Source: Pseudodesulfovibrio sp.
GTDB lineage: Bacteria; Desulfobacterota; Desulfovibrionia; Desulfovibrionales; Desulfovibrionaceae
Direction of reading: 5' to 3'
Assembly: GCA_022712815.1 (NCBI GenBank)
Contig: JAFLJW010000036.1
Span: 1 to 14,787, forward strand
Length of the DNA: 14,787 nt
The notes beneath the pieces are model-generated. The model was not told the origin of the DNA and searched no databases. It worked only from the letters and a program-made list of their open reading frames with translations. Of this stretch, positions 9,286-14,787 are shown in pieces (positions within the stretch are counted from its first letter, which is position 1; every line of letters begins with the position of its first letter). The position numbers and the translations under genes are program-made.

Positions 9286-9375
9286 CCCCGGTGGCCGGGA
9301 AATGGAAAAGGTGTATGGCTTCCAACCACGCCCTGACTCATTTCATTTAAACAAGAGACTTACCGTCCTCCTTCT

Positions 9376-9393
9376 GTTGTATGTGCATACAAC
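9376..9393. promoter_or_regulatory. 18-bp inverted repeat, operator candidate
   Basis: GTTGTATG (9376-9383) and CATACAAC (9386-9393) are perfect inverted repeats around the two bases TG. The site lies in the 185-bp gap between the ClC gene and the macrodomain gene, 77 bp before the chosen macrodomain start. Its form (two 8-bp half-sites, AT-rich core) is that of a dimeric helix-turn-helix regulator site and loosely resembles TTGTATACAA-type GntR sites with two extra central bases. The binding factor is unknown. Confidence 0.45.
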
Positions 9394-9470
9394 CTTTTGT
9401 GTGAACAGTGCCGGAGAAATGGATTTTCACCCTTGCTTTTAGTTTCAGAGAGATTATCTTTTCAGCTATT

Positions 9471-10016
9471 ATGAAGGACTGGAAAATCGGCTCCGGGCGG
9501 CTTTTTATCCGCCAAGGGGATATCACCACGCTTGAGGTGGATGCCATTGTAAATGCGGCCAACTCCCGACTGGCCGGAGGCGGCGGTGTTGACGGTGCGA
9601 TACACCGGGCGACAGGAGCAGCCAAGCTTCAGGAGGCCTGTCAGAAGATCATCAGTGATATCGGCTCACTGCCTCCCGGCGAGGCGGCCATCACGGATGG
9701 ATTCAATCTGCCTGCCAAATATATCATCCATACCGTCGGTCCCATCTGGCACGGCGGCACAAATGGCGAGCTCAAGCTTCTGAAAAATGCCTATCTGAAC
9801 AGCCTGAAGCTAGCCAGAAAAAATAACATCACGACTATCGCCTTCCCGGCCATATCCTGCGGTGTCTACGGCTATCCCGTTAAAGAAGCGGCGTGTATTG
9901 CGCTCCTGGCTCTCAAAAAAGGACTTGAAGCGGGATTGGTTGAAGAAGCCGGGATGGTTTTGCATGGCGAGACGGCTTACAAATTATGGGCCGCAACCGC
10001 CGAAGAAATCCTGTAA
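9471..10016 (+). CDS. Macrodomain protein (MacroD-type, ADP-ribose processing)
   Basis: A single macrodomain of 181 residues. Motifs: GDIT (16-19), VNAANS (27-32), GGGGVDGAIH (36-45), LPPGEA (67-72) and the loop SCGVYGYP (129-136). This set matches the MacroD/YmdB group, which removes ADP-ribose from proteins or hydrolyses O-acetyl-ADP-ribose; the substrate here is not knowable from sequence. A longer reading from GTG at 9408 adds 21 residues not typical of the family, so ATG 9471 is preferred. No Shine-Dalgarno is seen next to it. TTGCTT (9433-9438) and TATCTT (9455-9460) at 16-bp spacing could be a promoter giving a near-leaderless mRNA, but this is weak. hslV begins 18 nt after the stop, suggesting one operon. 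Confidence 0.93.
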   Translation: MKDWKIGSGRLFIRQGDITTLEVDAIVNAANSRLAGGGGVDGAIHRATGAAKLQEACQKIISDIGSLPPGEAAITDGFNLPAKYIIHTVGPIWHGGTNGELKLLKNAYLNSLKLARKNNITTIAFPAISCGVYGYPVKEAACIALLALKKGLEAGLVEEAGMVLHGETAYKLWAATAEEIL

Positions 10017-10034
10017 TCAGGCGAGGAGAATAAA

Positions 10035-10574
10035 ATGGAAATCAGAGGAACAACCATTCTGGCGGTCAAGGACGATACCGGAACCGCCGTGGCCGGAGAC
10101 GGTCAGGTGACCATGGGGCAGGCCATTGCCATGAAGCATACCGCCCGAAAAGTGCGCCGCATATACAAGGACAAGGTCACCGTGGGATTTGCCGGGGCGA
10201 CCGCCGATGCCTTTACCCTGTCCGAACGGTTCGAGGCCAAGCTTGAAACCTACGCGGGCAACCTGCAACGCGCCGCCGTCGAGCTGGCAAAGGACTGGCG
10301 GACCGACAAATACCTGCGCCGACTCGAAGCGATGCTGCTGGCTGCTGACGGTGAACATATCCTGATCATTTCCGGCACCGGTGACGTCATAGAACCGGAC
10401 GACGGCATTGCCGCCATCGGCTCCGGCGGGGCATATGCTCTGTCAGCCGCCCGCGCTCTCAGGCGACATACGGATATGAACGCCAATGAAATCGTTCAGA
10501 AAGCCATGGAAATCGCAGCGGAAATCTGTGTGTATACCAACGACAATATTATTATTGAGACACAGGACAAATAG
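10035..10574 (+). CDS. hslV: ATP-dependent protease peptidase subunit HslV
   Basis: Threonine peptidase that forms a double hexamer capped by HslU and degrades unfolded or regulatory proteins in the cytosol, typically under heat stress. The 179 residues match family length. The nucleophile is expected at Thr6 (MEIRG then TTIL), so a five-residue propeptide must be removed, against only Met in E. coli. Counting from Thr6, mature Asp17 is Asp22 in AGDGQ, and Lys39 in RKVRRIY corresponds to Lys33. GFAGATADAFTL (51-62) and AIGSGGAYA (126-134) are conserved. GAGGAG (10023-10028) lies 6 nt before the ATG. It follows the macrodomain gene by 18 nt and precedes hslU by 134 nt. Confidence 0.97.
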   Translation: MEIRGTTILAVKDDTGTAVAGDGQVTMGQAIAMKHTARKVRRIYKDKVTVGFAGATADAFTLSERFEAKLETYAGNLQRAAVELAKDWRTDKYLRRLEAMLLAADGEHILIISGTGDVIEPDDGIAAIGSGGAYALSAARALRRHTDMNANEIVQKAMEIAAEICVYTNDNIIIETQDK

Positions 10575-10659
10575 TCCTGAATATTTCAAAATGGTGCATC
10601 AAACTTTGCCAAATTCGTACAATAAGTCAGCACTATTTTAACCAAAAAATTTAGGAAAT

Positions 10660-10692
10660 GCTTAAGAACTCTTTTCAAAGAGATTCTTAAGC
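10660..10692 (+). promoter_or_regulatory. Long hairpin in the hslV-hslU gap
   Basis: GCTTAAGAACTCTTT (10660-10674) is complementary to AAAGAG (10677-10682) plus TTCTTAAGC (10684-10692), with one bulged A at 10683 and a loop around TC. Fifteen base pairs are possible on paper. The stem ends 3 nt before the hslU Shine-Dalgarno CGGAGG (10696-10701). No T-run follows, so it is not an intrinsic terminator. It may be an RNA processing or stability element, a partial attenuator, a temperature-sensitive structure, or a DNA-level operator palindrome. Confidence 0.6.
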
Positions 10693-10708
10693 CGCCGGAG
10701 GCCTCTTC

Positions 10709-12097
10709 ATGAGTAATTTGACACCCAGAGAAATTGTTTCAGAGCTTGATAAATACATCATCGGACAGAACGCGGCCAAGAGAATGGTGGCCGTTGCCAT
10801 GCGCAACCGCTGGCGCAGGCAGCAGATAGAACCCGAACTGCGGGACGAAATCTCGCCCAAAAACATCATCCTGATGGGACCAACCGGTGTGGGCAAGACC
10901 GAGATTGCTCGCAGGCTGGCCCGGTTGACCAAATGCCCGTTTTTCAAGGTCGAGGCCACCAAGTTCACCGAGGTGGGCTATGTGGGCCGCGATGTGGAAT
11001 CCATGATCCGCGACCTGATGGAAATCGGTGTGAACATGGTCCGCAAGGAAGAGGCTGAAAAGGTCCGCATCAAGGCTGAAAGAAATGCCGAAGAGCGCGT
11101 GCTTGACCTGCTTTTGCCTCGCTCCAAACCTGAAACTGCCGAGCCTGCCGGATTCTTCGTGGGTTCCCAATCCGGCGAGATTGAGGAAATTTCCGAACCA
11201 GCCAAGAAAGACAGCACACGCGAAAAATTCCGCCAGATGTTTCGCTCCGGGCAGCTTGATGAGCGCGAGGTGGAACTGGAAGTCACGGAACAGTCCGGTG
11301 CCCAGGTGGAGATAATGGCCATTCCGGGCATGGAGGACATGGGGTCCAACCTCCAAAGCGCGTTTTCCAACATGTTTCCCGGCAGGCGCAAGGCCCGCAA
11401 GATGAAGATCAAAGACGCATACCAGACGCTCATCGACGAGGAAGCGGACAAGCTCATCGACCCGGATATGGTCAATGAAATGGCCCGCGAACGTGTGGAG
11501 CAGCAGGGTATCCTTTTCATTGATGAAATGGACAAGATAGCAACGCGTCACGATCAGGGCGGCAGCGGTTCTGCCGATGTATCCCGCGAGGGCGTGCAGC
11601 GCGACCTGCTGCCTGTGGTCGAAGGCAGCGTGGTCAACACCAAATACGGCATGATCAAGACTGACCATATTCTATTCATCGCGGCTGGCGCGTTCCACTT
11701 TGCCAAGCCGTCCGACCTGATCCCCGAACTTCAAGGCCGATTCCCCCTGCGCGAGGAACTGGATTCCCTGCACAAGGAAGAGTTCTACAGAATCCTGACT
11801 GAACCGAAAAACGCTCTCACCGTGCAATACAAGGCCTTGCTCAAGACCGAAGGCGTGACCATCGACTACACGCAGGAGGCATTGGAAGAAATATCGGCCA
11901 CAGCAGAGAAGATCAACACTGAGACGGAAAATATCGGTGCGCGCAGGCTCTACACCATCATGGAAAAAATCCTTGCGAACCTCTCCTTTGAGGCCCCTGA
12001 CAAATCCGGCCAGGAAATTGTCATCGACCGCGAATATGTGCAAGAGCAACTCGGAGATATCGTTGAAAACCGCGATTTATCCCGGTATATTCTATAG
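10709..12097 (+). CDS. hslU: ATP-dependent protease ATPase subunit HslU
   Basis: AAA+ unfoldase that feeds substrates into HslV. The 462 residues fit the family. Landmarks: LDKYIIGQ (13-20), Walker A GPTGVGKT (57-64), pore loop GYVG (90-93), a charged intermediate (I) domain of about residues 110-240, Walker B ILFIDE (268-273), arginine finger in LQGRFP (341-346, Arg344), and sensor-2 GARR (410-413). It ends RDLSRYIL, the C-terminal tail that inserts into HslV and activates it. CGGAGG (10696-10701) lies 7 nt before the ATG. The 134-bp gap from hslV, with a hairpin, is larger than the usual few bases, so separate control of the two subunits is possible. Confidence 0.98.
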   Translation: MSNLTPREIVSELDKYIIGQNAAKRMVAVAMRNRWRRQQIEPELRDEISPKNIILMGPTGVGKTEIARRLARLTKCPFFKVEATKFTEVGYVGRDVESMIRDLMEIGVNMVRKEEAEKVRIKAERNAEERVLDLLLPRSKPETAEPAGFFVGSQSGEIEEISEPAKKDSTREKFRQMFRSGQLDEREVELEVTEQSGAQVEIMAIPGMEDMGSNLQSAFSNMFPGRRKARKMKIKDAYQTLIDEEADKLIDPDMVNEMARERVEQQGILFIDEMDKIATRHDQGGSGSADVSREGVQRDLLPVVEGSVVNTKYGMIKTDHILFIAAGAFHFAKPSDLIPELQGRFPLREELDSLHKEEFYRILTEPKNALTVQYKALLKTEGVTIDYTQEALEEISATAEKINTETENIGARRLYTIMEKILANLSFEAPDKSGQEIVIDREYVQEQLGDIVENRDLSRYIL

Positions 12098-12154
12098 AAA
12101 CATGGAATGAATATGTGTATCGAAATGCCGAGTAAGAACAACTCGTGAAGTGAG

Positions 12155-13609
12155 CTACTTGAGAGAATTCAACAAACTCTGGACTTTCTTGTAACCTGAA
12201 TCGACCAAATGAACGTGGCTCAGAACAATGGCGGCGTTCCTCGTTCTGTTGGCCTTGATAAAAACCTGCCCCATGACGTACGCGACCGAGAGGTTGTCCT
12301 TGTAGAAACCAGAGTCGATCTCCATGGCGCGTTCAAACTTCTGGGCCGCGTTTCCGTAATCCTTGCCCTCCACATAAGCCATGCCCATGTTGAACATGAT
12401 GTTCTCATCCTGCGGGGCACGCAGAGAAGCTTGCTGGTAAGCCTCGACAGCGGCTTCCCAACGGCTTTGCCGCCTGAGGGTCATGCCCAGCTTGTTATAG
12501 ATGGACCAGTGCAGGTCGGTCCGGTAGATGCTCGCCAGCCGGGTACAAAGTTCAAGGAGAGAACAGGCGGCACTGGGGTTGAAACTAAAAATTTTGTCGC
12601 TGTAGTCTTCAGCCATCTGGACACATTCCGGTAACTTCTGGGTGTGAGCCAGCTGGGCTGCCTCTTCATAGTACCTTGCAGCCGCAGCCACATCACCCTT
12701 CATGAAAAACAATTCTCCGATTTCTTTCTTTCGACCGACCTGAAAGGGGGAAAGCTTGTCTATTTTTTCCAGATAGCGCAAAGCCCCATCCATGTCCCCT
12801 TCTTCCTTGTAAAAAGCCACTAGCTTCTTGAGCGGCTCCAGGTACAGGGGAGCATTGGTCATGGCCTTGAGATACATTTTCAGGGCATCTTCATGCTTGG
12901 AAAGGCCTTTTAGGGCATCCCCCATGATCATCAGGCCAGCCGGACTGCCCGGTTTTTTCTCAAGGATATCTCTGGCTACCCCGTATGCCAGTGCGAATTC
13001 CACTTTCTTGATCCGCTCTTTGCCCTCACGGACCATCTTTCCGATCAGATCAGGCGGCTCGATGGTATTGGCGAGCTTTTCAACAAGGACGTTGACTGAA
13101 ACCGGCTTGGTGATGAAGTTATCCGCTCCGGCCTCCACGAACTGAGTCACCAGAGGTTCATCCACATCAGTCATGAGGACAATAATGAAAAGGTCCTTGA
13201 ATTCACTTTTGAGCTCTTCGATAAACGAGAGGCTGGACCGGCCTTCCATGACACTTTCGATGAACAGAAACGGTTGCTTCTGGTATTCCATGTAGACTCG
13301 AATTTCTTCAAGTCCGCGGCGAATGTTTGATACGATCCGAATCCGTTTCAGATCAATCTCAAGTTCCTTGTAAAATGAATTGCGGAAATTCTGGAAGAAT
13401 GTCTTGTCCTGGCTAATGACAAGAAATAGGCCATTCCTGTCTTCGAGGAAGTCCAGCACGGTATCTCTGTATCGATTGATCGCCTGATCGTCGGACTTGA
13501 GGAGATAAACGTTTTTGGAGTCCAGCTCCTTGTGTTTCTCGTCAATACTCCTGGGTACAGATTTGACGACGTACACATTTTTCATGCCGCCCCGTTTCTT
13601 CATCCCCAT
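12155..13609 (-). CDS. Receiver-like domain fused to TPR repeats
   Basis: The product is 484 residues. Residues 1-30 are basic and polar. About 60-185 folds like a response-regulator receiver: LFLVISQD (61-68) is strand 1, FLFIES (114-119) is strand 3, IVLMTD (143-148) with Thr147 is strand 4, and GADNFITKPVS (161-171) has the conserved Lys168. The phospho-acceptor Asp position holds Glu118 and the acidic pair after strand 1 is degenerate, so phosphorylation is doubtful. From about 200 to 475 the protein is helical with TPR-like repeats, such as WEAAVEAYQQASLRAPQDENIMFNMGMAY split over residues 384-412. No DNA-binding or enzymatic output is seen, so it is probably a protein-interaction or scaffold regulator. 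AGGAGA just upstream supports this ATG; Met3 and Met9 are alternatives. Confidence 0.85.
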   Translation of the reverse strand: MGMKKRGGMKNVYVVKSVPRSIDEKHKELDSKNVYLLKSDDQAINRYRDTVLDFLEDRNGLFLVISQDKTFFQNFRNSFYKELEIDLKRIRIVSNIRRGLEEIRVYMEYQKQPFLFIESVMEGRSSLSFIEELKSEFKDLFIIVLMTDVDEPLVTQFVEAGADNFITKPVSVNVLVEKLANTIEPPDLIGKMVREGKERIKKVEFALAYGVARDILEKKPGSPAGLMIMGDALKGLSKHEDALKMYLKAMTNAPLYLEPLKKLVAFYKEEGDMDGALRYLEKIDKLSPFQVGRKKEIGELFFMKGDVAAAARYYEEAAQLAHTQKLPECVQMAEDYSDKIFSFNPSAACSLLELCTRLASIYRTDLHWSIYNKLGMTLRRQSRWEAAVEAYQQASLRAPQDENIMFNMGMAYVEGKDYGNAAQKFERAMEIDSGFYKDNLSVAYVMGQVFIKANRTRNAAIVLSHVHLVDSGYKKVQSLLNSLK

Positions 13610-13696
13610 TCATTCTCCTGAAATATCAAATCGTACCGGGCTAATTTATCCGAATCTGCGCAACCCTAGGCACCTTCCTATTTATTTGGCAAGCCC

Positions 13697-13727
13697 ATTA
13701 TAATTTCAGGCCATTGGGATATGGAAA
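13697..13727 (-). promoter_or_regulatory. Promoter candidate for the receiver-TPR gene
   Basis: On the - strand a perfect TATAAT (13697-13702) is preceded by TTTCCA (13722-13727), a 4-of-6 match to TTGACA at a long spacing of 19 bp. Transcription would start near 13690, giving a leader of about 80 nt to the ATG. The -10 is good and the -35 poor. Confidence 0.3.
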
Positions 13728-13817
13728 CAAACTCGAATCACAACCCAGCATCAGACTTTGCGTGGCATTTGGACAGAAGGAACAAAAAAAAAGGATACGG
13801 ATGACAAAAAACAAAGC

Positions 13818-14225
13818 TTATTTGATCAGATTGCCGATGACGTAGGAATCGAGCTTGTCATACATGGCGCGAGCTGTTTCCACCCATATGCCATGGGTCA
13901 GACACTCGTCGGACATGGTGCATTCTATGCACACTTTGTCCGCACAGGCGCAGTCGTCGTATTGGGGAGGACATTCCATGATACGGACAATGTCACCCAC
14001 CGATATATCCTCAGCGGGTTTGGCGAGCATGTGTCCGCCCTGGGGGCCGCGCCGGCTGTTGATAAGCCCGGCCTTGCGAAGCTCGCGGATGAGTTTTTCG
14101 AGATATTTGAGCGGGATACTCTGACGCCTGGCAATATCACGACTCTGAACCGGTCCCTCACTGTCGTGCAGGGCGATATCGAGCACCATTCTCGTGGCGT
14201 ATCTGCTCTTGGTCGTTATGCGCAT
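13818..14225 (-). CDS. Rrf2/IscR-family transcriptional regulator
   Basis: A 135-residue winged-helix regulator. The N-terminal pattern MRITTKSRYATRMVLDIAL and the recognition region IPLKYLEKLIRELRKAGL (residues 37-54) are typical of Rrf2 proteins, as is RRGPQGGH (58-65) in the wing. The C-terminal third holds cysteines at 85, 92, 94, 99, 102 and 108, plus His111. C102-X5-C108-LT-H111 matches the Cys98, Cys104, His107 part of the Fe-S site in E. coli IscR, so Fe-S sensing is likely. GAGAG lies just before the ATG. The family's founding member was described downstream of the hmc redox operon in Desulfovibrio vulgaris; here it likewise lies downstream of a CCG-domain Fe-S oxidoreductase. After its stop the - strand has a U9 run without a hairpin. 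Confidence 0.93.
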   Translation of the reverse strand: MRITTKSRYATRMVLDIALHDSEGPVQSRDIARRQSIPLKYLEKLIRELRKAGLINSRRGPQGGHMLAKPAEDISVGDIVRIMECPPQYDDCACADKVCIECTMSDECLTHGIWVETARAMYDKLDSYVIGNLIK

Positions 14226-14281
14226 AGTCTCTCATCAACTTATGATGTCGGAAGGCAACAGAATTTTACCTGGGGAACAAA

Positions 14282-14307
14282 AGGCACGCCTCGTCAACAG
14301 GTACGCC
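14282..14307. repeat. Direct repeat upstream of the Rrf2 gene
   Basis: AGGCACGCC (14282-14290) and AGGTACGCC (14299-14307) match in 8 of 9 bases at 17-bp spacing. The second copy overlaps the inverted repeat ACAGG-TACG-CCTGT (14297-14310). They lie 57-82 bp upstream of the Rrf2 start, a natural place for an autoregulatory site. Binding is not shown by sequence alone. Confidence 0.35.
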
Positions 14308-14367
14308 TGTCGAATGAGGACACACCTCCACCGGCTGTATTGACTCTGGTTTGACGAAAGTTCATAT

Positions 14368-14403
14368 CCGACCCGGCGGGATTACCCGCCGGGTCGGCTT
14401 TTT
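14368..14403 (+). terminator. Strong terminator-like hairpin, U-tract on + strand
   Basis: CCGACCCGGCGGG (14368-14380) pairs perfectly over 13 bp with CCCGCCGGGTCGG (14385-14397) around loop ATTA. After one C, five T follow on the + strand (14399-14403). On the - strand, the direction of the flanking genes, the hairpin is followed by ATATGAAC, without a U-tract. It may end an unannotated + transcript or antisense transcription, or act on the - strand as an mRNA 3'-end or attenuation structure after the Fe-S gene. Confidence 0.7.
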
Positions 14404-14430
14404 ACAATTCCTGGAATCAGACAGCCCGTG

Positions 14431-14787
14431 CTACTCGCCTTCCTCTTTGGGCTTCAGATGATCGGGCACGAGGGCCATTTCGATCAGCAGAGGCTTGAGA
14501 AAGGACCACTTGATGCCTATCTCGAATTCCTCTTCAAGGTCGCGGATGGCATCCCAGCAGTTGTGGCATGGAGCGATGACCAGACCTGCGCCCGTGGCGA
14601 GAATTTGATCACGTTTCTTTTCCAAAGCGACATTGCGCTGCTTGCGATACTTGCCAACACCGTTGAATCCGCCGCCGCCGCCACAACAATAGTTGTGTTC
14701 CTTGTTGGGAGCCATTTCGATGAAGTATTCCGGCTCGACCATGTAGGACATGATCTCGCGGGTGATCTCACCGAGACCGTGGTAGAT
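14431..14787 (-). CDS. CCG-domain Fe-S oxidoreductase, C-terminal part (HmcF/TmcB/DsrK-like)
   Basis: Only the last 118 residues lie in the window; the frame stays open to the right edge, where it reads IYHGLGEITREIMSYM. It carries a C-terminal cysteine-rich CCG (DUF224) domain: YCCGGGGGFNG (33-43) and APCHNC (72-77), giving CC-X38-CxxC, which in HdrB/HdrD-like proteins binds a non-cubane 4Fe-4S cluster. CHNC with CCGGGG is characteristic of the cytoplasmic subunits of membrane redox complexes in sulfate reducers (HmcF, TmcB, DsrK). An rrf2-like gene directly downstream favours HmcF, but without the N-terminal ferredoxin part and upstream genes this stays an inference. The protein ends in an acidic Lys/Glu tail. 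Confidence 0.85.
   Translation of the reverse strand: MYHGLGEITREIMSYMVEPEYFIEMAPNKEHNYCCGGGGGFNGVGKYRKQRNVALEKKRDQILATGAGLVIAPCHNCWDAIRDLEEEFEIGIKWSFLKPLLIEMALVPDHLKPKEEGE

Noticed and set aside
9287..9299. CCCGG-TGG-CCGGG hairpin after the ClC gene as a terminator.
   Set aside because: The stem is only 5 bp and no T-run follows.
9408..9470. A 21-residue extension of the macrodomain protein from GTG 9408.
   Set aside because: It is hydrophobic and not typical of macrodomain proteins; the fold begins at MKDWKIGSGR.
10739..11668. A 309-codon open frame on the - strand inside hslU.
   Set aside because: It is a shadow of hslU; its composition (rich in His, Leu, Phe, Gly) is that of antisense translation.
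13784..13792. U9 run on the - strand just after the Rrf2 gene as an intrinsic terminator.
   Set aside because: No stable stem lies immediately before the run, so it fails the usual structure.
13758..14354. A 198-codon + strand open frame over the Rrf2 gene, ending just before the + strand terminator-like hairpin.
   Set aside because: The - strand frame is a textbook Rrf2 protein; the + frame has no recognisable domain and no good ribosome-binding site. A non-coding + transcript ending at the hairpin remains possible and is listed as a finding.

Overview
The window reads as a chromosomal core region of a sulfate-reducing bacterium of the Desulfovibrionaceae (Desulfovibrio / Pseudodesulfovibrio type). 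This rests on the gene order tRNA-Gln, prs, rplY, pth, carD, rho, which I know from Desulfovibrio genomes, and on an Rrf2-family regulator beside a CCG-domain Fe-S oxidoreductase of the HmcF/TmcB/DsrK kind. The taxon is an inference from gene order and protein style; no search was run.

Layout. Bases 14-4856 on the + strand are information-processing genes: tRNA-Gln(UUG), PRPP synthetase (prs), ribosomal protein bL25 (rplY) ending in a strong intrinsic terminator, peptidyl-tRNA hydrolase (pth), a CarD-type RNA polymerase-binding factor, then a 305-bp AT-rich intergenic stretch leading into transcription termination factor rho, which has its own terminator. Bases 4938-9285 (+) hold an exported BepA-like M48 metalloprotease with a TPR tail, the bifunctional FAD synthetase/riboflavin kinase ribF, and a ClC-family anion transporter with C-terminal CBS domains. 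Bases 9376-12097 (+) hold an 18-bp palindromic operator candidate, a macrodomain (ADP-ribose-processing) gene, and the HslVU protease pair, with hslV and hslU separated by 134 bp containing a 15-bp hairpin.

From 12155 to the right edge all genes are on the - strand: a degenerate receiver-TPR protein, an Rrf2/IscR-like regulator with a cysteine cluster, and the 3' end of a CCG-domain Fe-S oxidoreductase cut by the window edge. Transcription order is Fe-S protein, rrf2-like gene, receiver-TPR gene.

Most genes are conserved housekeeping genes, and I see no defence island, prophage, insertion sequence or CRISPR array. The less ordinary signals are regulatory or at residue level: a G-free, Shine-Dalgarno-less rho leader that may serve as a Rho loading site; a ClC transporter with a non-canonical selectivity motif and no proton-pathway glutamate; a receiver domain with Glu in place of the phospho-acceptor Asp; a short HslV propeptide; the hslVU hairpin; the palindrome ahead of macro-hslV; and a strong terminator-like hairpin before rrf2 whose U-tract faces the opposite strand from the genes around it.
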